A stretch of DNA of 64,000 nt from NCBI GenBank assembly GCA_044226535.1, contig JBGAGT010000009.1, forward strand, positions 62,001 through 126,000, in the 5' to 3' direction. The first letter of the stretch is position 1, and every line of letters begins with the position of its first letter. The stretch is from VBCG01 sp044226535 (GTDB lineage Bacteria; Pseudomonadota; Gammaproteobacteria; Burkholderiales; Casimicrobiaceae). A model generated the notes under the pieces. The model was not told the origin of the DNA, searched no databases, and saw only the letters and a program-made list of their open reading frames with translations. This document shows positions 8,527 through 17,189 of this stretch, in pieces. A program made the position numbers and the translations under genes.

Positions 8527-10353
8527 ATGCCCGCCCCCACCATGCCCGCCGCGGCGTCCGGCGGCACGACCGGCGCCGCGACCCCCGGCCCCACCAACAT
8601 CGCGCGCTATTTCACGCAGCACTTCGCGACGCCGGAGCGCGCGCTGCACCGGCATTTCGCGCACGACGCCTGGGTGGACGTGACCGTCGGCGAGGTGCGC
8701 GCCTACGCCGAGCGCTGGCAGGAAGCCTTCCGCCGTGCCGGGCTGGTCGCGGGCGACCGCGTGGCGCTGTGCGCCCGCAACGGCATCTTCTGGGTCGCCA
8801 TCGACCAGGCGGCGCTGGGCATGGGCCTCGTGGTCGTGCCGCTGTACGTCGACGACAACGCCGAGAACGTCGCGTGGTGCGCGCAGAACGCGGGCAGCAG
8901 GCTCTTCATCGTCGAGAACGCGCGCATGGCCGATTCGCTCGCCGGCGCAATGGCGTCGGCGGTTGCGGCTGCGGCTGCGGCGCCGGTTTCGGCGGCACCG
9001 GCAGTCGCGGCGCCGGCTGCGACGCTGCCGGCTGCGACGCCGGCAGCGGCGGTGCCGCGCGTGGTCGTGCTGCGCGCGGCGGACGACGACGTACGCAGCG
9101 CCGCGCGCTTCCTCCCGGAAAGCGGGCAGGCGTTCCAGTGCCTCGACCTCCCGCCCTCGACGCTCGCCACCATCTGCTACACCTCGGGCACCAGCGGCAA
9201 GCCGAAGGGCGTGATGCTGTCGCACGGCAACATCGTCGCCAACGTCGAGCAATGCCGCGCGACCGCTCTCGCGCACGCCGACGACGCGTTCCTGTCCATC
9301 CTGCCGCTGTCGCACATGTTCGAGCGCACCGGCGGCTACTACCTGCCGCTGGCGATCGGCGCGCGCGTGATCTATGCGCGGGGGATCGCGCAGATCCCCG
9401 ACGACCTCGCCTCGCAGCGCCCCACGGCGATGTTCGCCGTGCCGCGCATCTTCGAGCGCTTCCATGCGCGCGTGCAGCAGACGCTGGCCGAGTCGCCCGC
9501 GAAGAAGCGCCTCTTCGACTACGTCGTGGGCTGCGGCTACCGCCTCGCCATGCGCAAGGCCTCGCTGCTCGACCGCGTGGTGGTGGCGCTGCTGCGCCGC
9601 CGGGTCGCCGCGCCGGTGCTCGACCGCCTCGGCGGGCGCATGCGCATCGCCGTGGTCGGCGGCGCGGCCTTCGAGCCCGAGATCGCGCGCATGTTCGTCG
9701 GGCTCGGGCTCGCGCTGCTGCAGGGCTACGGCATGACCGAGGCGTCGCCGGTGATCTCTGTCAACCGCGACGACGACAACGTCCCCGAGTCGGTGGGGCC
9801 GCCGCTGCCCGGTGTCGAGGTGAAGCTCGGCGAGAATGCCGAGCTCCTGGCGCGCGGCGCCAACGTGATGCTCGGCTACTGGGGCAACGAGGAGGCGACG
9901 CGCGCCTCGCTCACCGCCGACGGGTGGCTGCGCACCGGCGACATCGCCGAGATCCGCGAGGGCCGCATCTACATCCGCGGGCGCGCCAAGGACATCCTGG
10001 TGATGTCCAACGGCGAGAAGCTCTCGCCGCAGGACGCCGAGCTCGCGATCATGCACGACCCCGCCTTCGAGCAGGTGATGCTGGTGGGCGAGGGCAAGCC
10101 CTACCCGATCCTGCTCGCGGTCTCACAGGACGGCGACGAGAAGACGCTGCAGAAGCGCGCCAACGACATGCTGAAGGACTTCCCGCGCTGGGTCCGCGTG
10201 CGGCGCGTGATCGCCACGCGCGAGCCGTGGACCGTCGACAACGGCCTCCTCACGCCGACGCTCAAGCTCAAGCGTCCGCTGGTGCTGGCGCGCTACAAGG
10301 ACGCCATCGAGCGCGCCTACACCGAAGGCTCCGCGACCGAAAAGCAGTCCTAG
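8527..10353 (+). CDS. AMP-forming long-chain acyl-CoA synthetase (ANL superfamily)
   Basis: Activates fatty acids to acyl-CoA through an acyl-adenylate. The P-loop-like motif (YTSGTSGKPKG) is at residues 218-228. GYGMTEASPV, the LRTGDIAEI segment and a KDILVMSNGEKLSP hinge follow in the expected order. Length is 608 aa, near the FadD15-like type. An Ala/Pro-rich stretch at residues 139-177 is inserted just after the N-terminal Rossmann part and looks unlike the rest of the protein. The start at 8527 is an ATG with weak upstream Shine-Dalgarno sequence. A second ATG follows six codons later in frame at 8542. It precedes the PsrA-like regulator, so it may belong to the same lipid regulon, though each has room for its own promoter. 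Confidence 0.85.
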   Translation: MPAPTMPAAASGGTTGAATPGPTNIARYFTQHFATPERALHRHFAHDAWVDVTVGEVRAYAERWQEAFRRAGLVAGDRVALCARNGIFWVAIDQAALGMGLVVVPLYVDDNAENVAWCAQNAGSRLFIVENARMADSLAGAMASAVAAAAAAPVSAAPAVAAPAATLPAATPAAAVPRVVVLRAADDDVRSAARFLPESGQAFQCLDLPPSTLATICYTSGTSGKPKGVMLSHGNIVANVEQCRATALAHADDAFLSILPLSHMFERTGGYYLPLAIGARVIYARGIAQIPDDLASQRPTAMFAVPRIFERFHARVQQTLAESPAKKRLFDYVVGCGYRLAMRKASLLDRVVVALLRRRVAAPVLDRLGGRMRIAVVGGAAFEPEIARMFVGLGLALLQGYGMTEASPVISVNRDDDNVPESVGPPLPGVEVKLGENAELLARGANVMLGYWGNEEATRASLTADGWLRTGDIAEIREGRIYIRGRAKDILVMSNGEKLSPQDAELAIMHDPAFEQVMLVGEGKPYPILLAVSQDGDEKTLQKRANDMLKDFPRWVRVRRVIATREPWTVDNGLLTPTLKLKRPLVLARYKDAIERAYTEGSATEKQS

Positions 10354-10382
10354 GCGGCAAGCTCTAGTTTGAGCAGCTGTCG

Positions 10383-10431
10383 TTGACACCGCGGTCGCGG
10401 CGCGCCGAGAATTCAAACAAACGTTTAAACG
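10383..10431 (+). promoter_or_regulatory. Promoter and PsrA-like operator of the beta-oxidation cluster
   Basis: A perfect -35 box TTGACA lies at 10383-10388, and an 18-base spacer leads to GAGAAT at 10407-10412. It is followed at once by CAAAC-AAAC-GTTTA (10414-10427), which runs into the perfect palindrome CGTTTAAACG at 10422-10431. PsrA-type operators have the form GAAAC or CAAAC, a 2-4 base gap, then GTTTG or GTTTC. The site would sit at the transcription start and could let the downstream TetR protein repress its own gene. Binding is inferred. Confidence 0.6.
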
Positions 10432-10479
10432 AACCGGCGGCGCGCCTCGGCGCCCGTCGCCGGCGTCGATGGAGGCACG

Positions 10480-11178
10480 ATGCAGGCCAAGGTGATCCCG
10501 CTCGCGCGGCGCAACCCGGCGGCGACCAAGGAGCGCGTCCTCGACGCGGCCGAGGCGCTGTTCATGGAGCATGGCTTCGAGGCGACCAGCCTGCGCGCCA
10601 TCACCGCCGAGGCCGGCGTCAACCTGGCCGCGGTGAACTATCACTTCGGCAGCAAGGAAGAGCTCTTCCAGGCCGTGCTGACGCGCAGGCTCGATCCGAT
10701 GAACCGCGAGCGGCTCGAGCTCCTGACCGCCTACGAGCGCGCGTCCGCGCCGAAGCCCGTGCCCTGCGAGCGCATCCTCGCGGCGTTGTTCATCCCTGCG
10801 CTGGCGCTGGCGCGCGACCGCTCGCGCGGCGGGGAAAATTTCCTGCGGCTGCTCGGCCGCGCCTACGCCGACCCGGCGCCCTTCATCCGCAGCTTCCTGT
10901 CCGGTGAGTACGCCGTGATGATCGCGCGCTTCAAGGCCGCCTTCGGCCGCGCGTTGCCGTGGCTGCCGAAGAAGGAATTGTCGTGGCGGCTGCACTTCAT
11001 CATGGGCGCGCTGTCCTACACATTGGCCGCGACCGATGCGCTGAAGCTCATCGCCGAGCTGACGCCGCGCTCGCGCAACGACGACGAGGCGCTGCTCGCG
11101 CGCCTCGCGCCTTTCCTGCTCGCCGGGCTCACCTCGCCGGTGGCGACGCTCGACGGGTCGGGCGACTGGAGAAGCTGA
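10480..11178 (+). CDS. PsrA-like TetR-family regulator of fatty-acid degradation
   Basis: A 232-aa TetR regulator. The helix-turn-helix region at residues 37-60 (TSLRAITAEAGVNLAAVNYHF, then GSKEELF) closely resembles that of Pseudomonas PsrA, the repressor of beta-oxidation genes that is released by long-chain fatty acids. The C-terminal domain carries the ligand pocket. The gene opens the beta-oxidation series, and its TGA shares a base with the ATG of the fadE-type gene (TGATG). It is therefore probably autoregulated together with that gene from the operator upstream. The ligand is inferred from homology and context. Confidence 0.75.
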   Translation: MQAKVIPLARRNPAATKERVLDAAEALFMEHGFEATSLRAITAEAGVNLAAVNYHFGSKEELFQAVLTRRLDPMNRERLELLTAYERASAPKPVPCERILAALFIPALALARDRSRGGENFLRLLGRAYADPAPFIRSFLSGEYAVMIARFKAAFGRALPWLPKKELSWRLHFIMGALSYTLAATDALKLIAELTPRSRNDDEALLARLAPFLLAGLTSPVATLDGSGDWRS

Positions 11179-13709
11179 TGGGAATCATCACCTGGATCCT
11201 GCTGTGCGCCGTGGCGGCGCTGGCACTCGCCTACGTCAACGTCCGGGGGCGCGTGTGGTTCGCCGCGATCGCCGCCGCGCTCGTCGCCGGCGGCGCCCTT
11301 GGCCTGGTGCCGCGCCTGCTGGTGTTCGTCCTCGCCGCGCTCTTCCTGTTCTTCGCGCTGCCCATGGCCGTGCCGCGGCTGCGCCGCACGCTGGTCGGGG
11401 AGCCGCTTTTCGCCATGTTCCGCAAGGTCATGCCGCCGATGTCGCAGACCGAGCGCGACGCGATCGAGGCGGGCACCGTGTGGTGGGACGCCGAGCTCTT
11501 CTCCGGCCGCCCCGACTGGCAGAAGCTCGTCGACATGCCCGCGCCGGCGCTCACCGCCGAGGAGCAGCGCTTCCTCGACGAGGACGTCGAGGAGCTCTGC
11601 GCCATGGTCACCGACTGGGAGACGACCAACGTCTACCGCGACCTGCCGCCGCACGTCTGGGCCTTCATCCGCGAGCGCGGCTTCCTCGGCATGATCATCC
11701 CCAGGGAGCATGGCGGCCTCGGCTTCTCGGCCTTCGCGCATTCGCAGGTGATCACCAAGCTGTCGACGCGCTCGGGCACGGTGGCGGTGACGGTGATGGT
11801 GCCGAACTCGCTGGGGCCGGGCGAGCTGCTGCTGCACTACGGCACGCCCGAGCAGAAGGCGCATTACCTCCCGCGCCTCGCGCGCGGCGAGGAGATCCCC
11901 TGCTTCGCGCTCACCAACCCCAGCGCGGGCTCCGATGCCGCGGCCATCCCCGATACCGGCATCGTCTGCTGGGGCGAGCACGAGGGCCAGCGCGTGCTGG
12001 GACTCAGGCTCACGTGGGAGAAGCGCTACATCACGCTCGGGCCCGTGGCGACGCTGCTCGGTCTCGCGTTCCGCGCGTACGACCCGGAGCACCTCGTCGG
12101 CGACACCGTCGACATCGGCATCAGCTGCGCGCTCATCCCGACCACGCATCCCGGCGTGCACATCGGCCGGCGCCACATGCCGCTCAACGCGGTGTTCCAG
12201 AACGGGCCGAACTGGGGACGCGACGTGTTCATCCCGCTCGACTGGGTGATCGGCGGCCGGCCGATGCTCGGCAAGGGCTGGCGCATGCTGATGGAATGCC
12301 TCGCCGCGGGGCGCGCGATCTCGCTGCCCTCGGCCGCGACCGGCATGTCCAAGCTCGCGGTGCGCGGTACCGGCGGCTATGCGCGCGTGCGCAACCAGTT
12401 CAAGACCTCGATCTCGCGCTTCGAGGGCGTCGAGGAGCCCCTGGCGCGCATGGGCGGCACGCTGTACTGCATGGATGCGGTGCGGCGCCTGACCGCGGCG
12501 GCGGTGGACCTGGGCGAGAAGCCCGCGGTGCTCTCGGCGATCGCCAAGTACCACGTCACCGAGCGCGGCCGCGCCATCATCAACGACGCCATGGACATCG
12601 CCGGCGGCAAGGGCATCTGCATGGGTCCGTCGAACTTCCTCGGCGCGGCGTACATGCAGATGCCGGTGTCGATCACCGTCGAGGGCGCCAACATCCTCAC
12701 GCGCAGCCTGATCATCTTCGGCCAGGGCGCCATCCGCGCGCACCCCTTCGTGCTGAAGGAGATCGAGGCCGCGCGCGACACCGACACCGCGCGCGCCGTC
12801 GACGCCTTCGAGAAGGCGGTGCTGGGCCATTTCCGCTTCGCGCTCGCCAACTTCGCGCGCACGCTGGTGGCGGGCCTGACGGGCTCGCGCTTCATCCGCG
12901 TGCCCGGCGGCGTCGCGCCCGAGGCCCGGCGCTACTACCAGCGCGTCTCGCGCTTCGCCTCGGCGCTGGCCTTCCTCGCCGACGTGTCGATGGGCACGCT
13001 GGGCGGTGCGCTCAAGCGCCGGGAGAAGCTCTCGGCGCGCCTCGGCGACGTGCTGTCGATGCTGTACATCGCCAGCGCGACCTTGAAGCGCTACGAGGTC
13101 GAGGGGCGCCAGCAGGACGACGCGCCGCTGATGCACTGGGCGATCTGGGACACCATGTTCCGCGCGCAGACGGCGCTCGAGGGCGTGATCTCCAACTTTC
13201 CCAACCGCTTCATCGCGGGGCTGGTGCATCTCGTGGTGTTCCCCTTCGGGCGGCCCTATTCGGTGCCTTCCGACCGACTCGGCCACGAGGTCGCCGCGCT
13301 GGTCACCGCGCCGTCAGCGACGCGCGACCGCCTCACCGCGGGGGCCTTCATCCCCGCGGACGACGATGACCCGCTCGGCCTCGTCGAGGCCGCGCTGGCC
13401 GCGACCATCGCCAGCGAGCCGCTGGAGGCGAAGATCCGCGCTGCCGTGAAATCGGGCGCGATCGCGGCGCAGGGCGAGCCCGGCGAAGGACCCGAGGCGC
13501 TGCATGCGCGCGCCGAGGCCGCCGGCGTGATCGACGCCGCCGGACGCGCGCTGCTGCTGCGCCAGCACGACCTCGCGGCGCGGCTGGTGCGCGTCGACGA
13601 TTTCCCGCAGGACCTGGGGCTCGCCGACGCGGTGTCGCTCGCACCGGTCACCCAGCACCCCGACGACGTCGCCACCTCGCCGCCCTTGCGCGTGCGGGCG
13701 GCGGCCTGA
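11178..13709 (+). CDS. fadE: FadE-type acyl-CoA dehydrogenase
   Basis: Catalyses the first step of beta-oxidation, FAD-dependent formation of trans-2-enoyl-CoA. At 843 aa it matches the large FadE class (E. coli FadE is 814), not the 380-aa class. The first 70 residues form about three hydrophobic segments that anchor it to the membrane. The dehydrogenase core follows, with IIPREHGGLGF, FALTNPSAGSDA and DAMDIAGGKGIC (this last in the catalytic region), and then the long C-terminal domain of FadE. The ATG shares its A with the stop of the PsrA-like gene. The last 60 residues are Ala-rich and poorly conserved. Confidence 0.93.
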   Translation: MGIITWILLCAVAALALAYVNVRGRVWFAAIAAALVAGGALGLVPRLLVFVLAALFLFFALPMAVPRLRRTLVGEPLFAMFRKVMPPMSQTERDAIEAGTVWWDAELFSGRPDWQKLVDMPAPALTAEEQRFLDEDVEELCAMVTDWETTNVYRDLPPHVWAFIRERGFLGMIIPREHGGLGFSAFAHSQVITKLSTRSGTVAVTVMVPNSLGPGELLLHYGTPEQKAHYLPRLARGEEIPCFALTNPSAGSDAAAIPDTGIVCWGEHEGQRVLGLRLTWEKRYITLGPVATLLGLAFRAYDPEHLVGDTVDIGISCALIPTTHPGVHIGRRHMPLNAVFQNGPNWGRDVFIPLDWVIGGRPMLGKGWRMLMECLAAGRAISLPSAATGMSKLAVRGTGGYARVRNQFKTSISRFEGVEEPLARMGGTLYCMDAVRRLTAAAVDLGEKPAVLSAIAKYHVTERGRAIINDAMDIAGGKGICMGPSNFLGAAYMQMPVSITVEGANILTRSLIIFGQGAIRAHPFVLKEIEAARDTDTARAVDAFEKAVLGHFRFALANFARTLVAGLTGSRFIRVPGGVAPEARRYYQRVSRFASALAFLADVSMGTLGGALKRREKLSARLGDVLSMLYIASATLKRYEVEGRQQDDAPLMHWAIWDTMFRAQTALEGVISNFPNRFIAGLVHLVVFPFGRPYSVPSDRLGHEVAALVTAPSATRDRLTAGAFIPADDDDPLGLVEAALAATIASEPLEAKIRAAVKSGAIAAQGEPGEGPEALHARAEAAGVIDAAGRALLLRQHDLAARLVRVDDFPQDLGLADAVSLAPVTQHPDDVATSPPLRVRAAA

Positions 13710-13764
13710 AGCGCCGGCGAGGCTGCCGACGATTCATGCGATCGCCGAACCAATCCCGCTCGCC

Positions 13765-15078
13765 ATGGCGCTAGCCGAGCCGATCTACCTCGTCGACGGC
13801 GCGCGCACGCCCTTCCTCAAGGCGCGCAACCGGCGCGGGCCGTTCTCGGCCTCCGACCTCGCCACCGACGCGGGCCGCGCGCTGCTGGCGCGCATGCCCT
13901 TCGAGCCCGCTGCGCTCGACGAGGTGATCCTCGGCTGCGCGGCGCCTTCGCCCGACGAGGTGAACATCGGCCGCGTCGCCGCGCTGCGCATGGGCTGCGG
14001 CAACGGCGTGCCGGGCTGGACGGTGATGCGCAACTGCGCCTCGGGCATGCAGTCGATCGACTCGGGCATCGCGCAGCTCCTCACGCACCGCTCGGACCTC
14101 GTGCTGGCCGGTGGGACCGACGCGCTGTCCCGCGCACCGCTCCTGTTCTCCGACGCCATGATCGACTGGCTGTCGCAGTGGTATGCCGCGAAGAGCCTTG
14201 GCGCGCGCCTTGCGCTGGTGGCGAAGCTCCGGCTGTCGATGCTGGCGCCCGTGATCGGCCTGATGAAGGGCCTCACCGACCCGGTCGTGGGCCTCTTGAT
14301 GGGCCAGACCGCCGAGAACGTCGCGCACCGCTTCGGCATCACGCGCGCCGAGATGGACGCCTACAGCGCGCGCTCGCATCAGCGGACCCTCACGGCGCGC
14401 GAGGCGGGGCACTTCGCCCGCGAGATCGTGCCGCTGTACGACGCCAGGGGCAACGCGTACCTCGCCGACGACGGCGTGCGCGAGGACTCCACGCCCGAAA
14501 ACCTCGCCAAGCTCAAGCCCTTCTTCGACCGCAAGTACGGTAACGTCACCGCGGGCAACAGCTCGCAGGTGACCGACGGCGCGGCCTGGGTGGTGCTGGC
14601 CTCACGGCGCGGCATGGAGAAGCACGGCCTCCTCGCGCGAGGCGTGAAGCCGCTGGCGCGCATCGTCGACGTGCACTGGGCCGCGCTCGACCCCGCCATC
14701 ATGGGCCTGGGTCCCGTGCACGCGGCGACGCCGCTGCTGGTGCGCAACGGGCTCACGCTCGCCGACATCGACGCCTGGGAGATCAACGAGGCCTTCGCCG
14801 CGCAGGTGCTGGGCTGCCTCGCGGCGTGGAAGAGCGACGACTACTGCCGCGACGCGCTCGGGCTCCCCGGCGCGCTGGGCGCGATCGACGAGTCGAAGCT
14901 CAACGTCGACGGCGGCGCCATCGCCATCGGCCATCCGGTGGGCGCCTCGGGCACGCGCATCGTGCTGCACCTCGCCAACGTGCTCGCGCGCACCGGCGGA
15001 AAGCGCGGCATCGCCGCGATCTGCATCGGCGGGGGACTGGGCGGCGCGATGCTCGTCGAGCGCGTGGAGGAAACATGA
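13765..15078 (+). CDS. Thiolase (acetyl-CoA C-acyltransferase, FadI type)
   Basis: Cleaves 3-ketoacyl-CoA with CoA to acetyl-CoA and a shortened acyl-CoA. The nucleophilic Cys91 lies in NCASGMQS. The C-terminal GHPVGASG supplies the active-site His, and CIGGGLGG supplies the second Cys. Its 437 aa and the insertion between residues 130 and 170 (LARLALVAKLRLSML region) resemble FadI more than the shorter FadA. It lies 55 bases after fadE and 61 bases before the multifunctional enzyme gene, consistent with one operon and a FadI/FadJ-like complex. Confidence 0.88.
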   Translation: MALAEPIYLVDGARTPFLKARNRRGPFSASDLATDAGRALLARMPFEPAALDEVILGCAAPSPDEVNIGRVAALRMGCGNGVPGWTVMRNCASGMQSIDSGIAQLLTHRSDLVLAGGTDALSRAPLLFSDAMIDWLSQWYAAKSLGARLALVAKLRLSMLAPVIGLMKGLTDPVVGLLMGQTAENVAHRFGITRAEMDAYSARSHQRTLTAREAGHFAREIVPLYDARGNAYLADDGVREDSTPENLAKLKPFFDRKYGNVTAGNSSQVTDGAAWVVLASRRGMEKHGLLARGVKPLARIVDVHWAALDPAIMGLGPVHAATPLLVRNGLTLADIDAWEINEAFAAQVLGCLAAWKSDDYCRDALGLPGALGAIDESKLNVDGGAIAIGHPVGASGTRIVLHLANVLARTGGKRGIAAICIGGGLGGAMLVERVEET

Positions 15079-15139
15079 GTGCGATGGGCCGCCCCAGGCG
15101 CGAATCGAGCCCGCGGCACGCAGCGCGGAGGACATTCCG

Positions 15140-17128
15140 ATGACCGCGCCCGTGCACGACGCTTCGGTGCTGCGCAACTGGACGCTCTCGCGCGACGCCG
15201 GCAACGTCGCGACGCTGTCGCTCGACAAGGCCGGTTCCGCCGTGAACACGCTGTCCGCGGAGGTGATGGCCGAGCTCGCGCAGGCGCTGGACGCGCTCGA
15301 CCGCGCGCCGCCCGCCGCGCTGGTGATCCGCTCGGCCAAGGCGAGCGGCTTCATCGCGGGCGCCGACGTCGACGAGTTCCGGCACGCGACGGGCGTGGAC
15401 GACGCGCTGGCGATCGTGCGCCGCGGCCACGACCTCTTCGACCGGCTGGCGCGCGTGCCCTATGCGACGCTGGCGCTGATCGACGGCTTCTGCCTCGGCG
15501 GCGGCCTCGAGCTCGCCATGGCCTGCCGCTACCGCGTCGCCGTCGACACGCCCGCCACGCGCATGGGCCTGCCCGAAGTGATGCTGGGCATCCTGCCCGG
15601 GTGGGGCGGCATCAAGCGGCTGCCGCGCCTGGTCGGCGCACCTGCTGCGCTCGACATGCTGCTCACCGGCCGGACGATCGACGCGCGACGCGCGAAGAAG
15701 CTCGGCCTCGTCGACGAGGCAGTCCCGGCGCGCATCGTGGACAACACCGTGGCCGGCGTGCTGCGCACGCGGCCCGCGCGGCGCCAGCTTCCCTTCCCCC
15801 TGTCGCTGACGCTGGCGGGGCCGGTGCGCAGGCTCATCGCGGCACAGGCCGCGAAGAAGGTCGCGGCGCGCGCGCGCCCCGAGCACTACCCGGCGCCCTA
15901 CGCCATCCTCCGCCTCTTCTCGCGCTTCGACGGCGACGCGCTGGCGCCGCCGCCCGGCGACAAGGCGTCGATGCAGTCGCTGGTGGCGTCGCCCTGGTTC
16001 GGCAACCTGCTGCGCGTGTTCACGCTGCAGGAGCGCTTGAAGTCCATGGGCAAGGACAGCGCGGCGAACGTCGCGCACGTGCACGTGATCGGCGCGGGCA
16101 CCATGGGCGGCGACATCGCCGCCTGGTGCGCGCTGCGGGGGCTCACCGTCACGCTGCAGGACCAGGACGCGAAGCGCTTGGCACCGGCGATGGGCCGCGC
16201 GCAGGCGCTGTTCGCCGAGCGCCTCAAGGACCCGCGGCGCGCCCGCGACGCGCGCGACCGGCTGATCCCCGACGTCGAGGGTGCGGCCGTCGCGCGCGCC
16301 GACATCGTGATCGAGGCGATCTTCGAGGACGTCGACGCCAAGCGCGCGCTGTTCGCGAAGGTCGAGAAGCACGCGAAGCCGGGCGCCATCCTCGCGACCA
16401 ACACCTCGTCGATCCCGCTGGAGTCGATCGCCACCGTGCTCGCCGACCCTTCGCGGCTCGTCGGCGTGCACTTCTTCAATCCCGTGGCGAAGATGATGCT
16501 GGTGGAGGTGGTGGTCGGCGCCTCGACCGCCGCCGGCGTCGCCTCGCGCGCGCTGGCCTTCGTGCGCCGGATCGACAAGCTGCCGCTGCGCGTGAAGAGC
16601 GCGCCGGGCTTCCTGGTCAACCGCATCCTAGCGCCCTACCTGATGGCGGCGATGCACGCGGTCGACGAAGGCGTCGCCCCGGAAACCGTCGACGAGGCCG
16701 CGCTGGCCTTCGGCATGCCGATGGGGCCGATCGAGCTCGCCGACACCGTGGGGCTCGACATCTGCGTCGCGGTCGGCAAGCTGCTGGCCGACGGCGCGCC
16801 GCCGCCGCGGCGCCTGATGGCGCTGGTCGAGGCCGGCAAGCTCGGCAAGAAGAGCGGTGAGGGCTACTACCGCTGGGTGTCGGGCAAGGCGCATAAGGCC
16901 GCGGCGGGGACGCCGCCGGCGGGGCTCGCCGCGCGGCTGATCGACCCGCTGGTGGCGGAGGCCCGCAAGGCGGTCGCCGAGGGCGTGGTCGACGATGCCG
17001 ACCTCGCCGACGCGGGCGCCATTTTCGGCAGCGGTTTCGCGCCCTTCCGCGGCGGGCCGCTTTACGATGCCGCCCGGCGCGCAGGGGCGGCGGGTGCGGC
17101 GGGGCCATTGCAGGGCCAAACCGTGTAG
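15140..17128 (+). CDS. FadB/FadJ-type multifunctional enzyme (enoyl-CoA hydratase / 3-hydroxyacyl-CoA dehydrogenase)
   Basis: Catalyses hydration of enoyl-CoA and NAD-dependent oxidation of 3-hydroxyacyl-CoA. The N-terminal crotonase domain (about residues 20-200) has both expected Glu sites, in GGGLELAMAC and LPEVMLGILPGWGG. The dehydrogenase domain starts near residue 310 with the Rossmann motif GAGTMGG, and the catalytic His is in GVHFFNPV. The C-terminal domain carries GFLVNRI and GMPMGPIELAD. At 662 aa it is shorter than E. coli FadB/FadJ (about 715-730). It pairs with the thiolase just upstream as the alpha subunit of a trifunctional complex. Confidence 0.9.
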   Translation: MTAPVHDASVLRNWTLSRDAGNVATLSLDKAGSAVNTLSAEVMAELAQALDALDRAPPAALVIRSAKASGFIAGADVDEFRHATGVDDALAIVRRGHDLFDRLARVPYATLALIDGFCLGGGLELAMACRYRVAVDTPATRMGLPEVMLGILPGWGGIKRLPRLVGAPAALDMLLTGRTIDARRAKKLGLVDEAVPARIVDNTVAGVLRTRPARRQLPFPLSLTLAGPVRRLIAAQAAKKVAARARPEHYPAPYAILRLFSRFDGDALAPPPGDKASMQSLVASPWFGNLLRVFTLQERLKSMGKDSAANVAHVHVIGAGTMGGDIAAWCALRGLTVTLQDQDAKRLAPAMGRAQALFAERLKDPRRARDARDRLIPDVEGAAVARADIVIEAIFEDVDAKRALFAKVEKHAKPGAILATNTSSIPLESIATVLADPSRLVGVHFFNPVAKMMLVEVVVGASTAAGVASRALAFVRRIDKLPLRVKSAPGFLVNRILAPYLMAAMHAVDEGVAPETVDEAALAFGMPMGPIELADTVGLDICVAVGKLLADGAPPPRRLMALVEAGKLGKKSGEGYYRWVSGKAHKAAAGTPPAGLAARLIDPLVAEARKAVAEGVVDDADLADAGAIFGSGFAPFRGGPLYDAARRAGAAGAAGPLQGQTV

Positions 17129-17189
17129 CATCGGATGCGACTATCGACTGCGCGCAACCCGGCCGAGAGCGGGCGCGCTGGAGGGATCG

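Noticed and set aside
11016..13286. 756-aa minus-strand frame over fadE
   Set aside because: Low-complexity Arg/His/Glu composition and full overlap with a certain gene. Typical antisense frame in GC-rich DNA.
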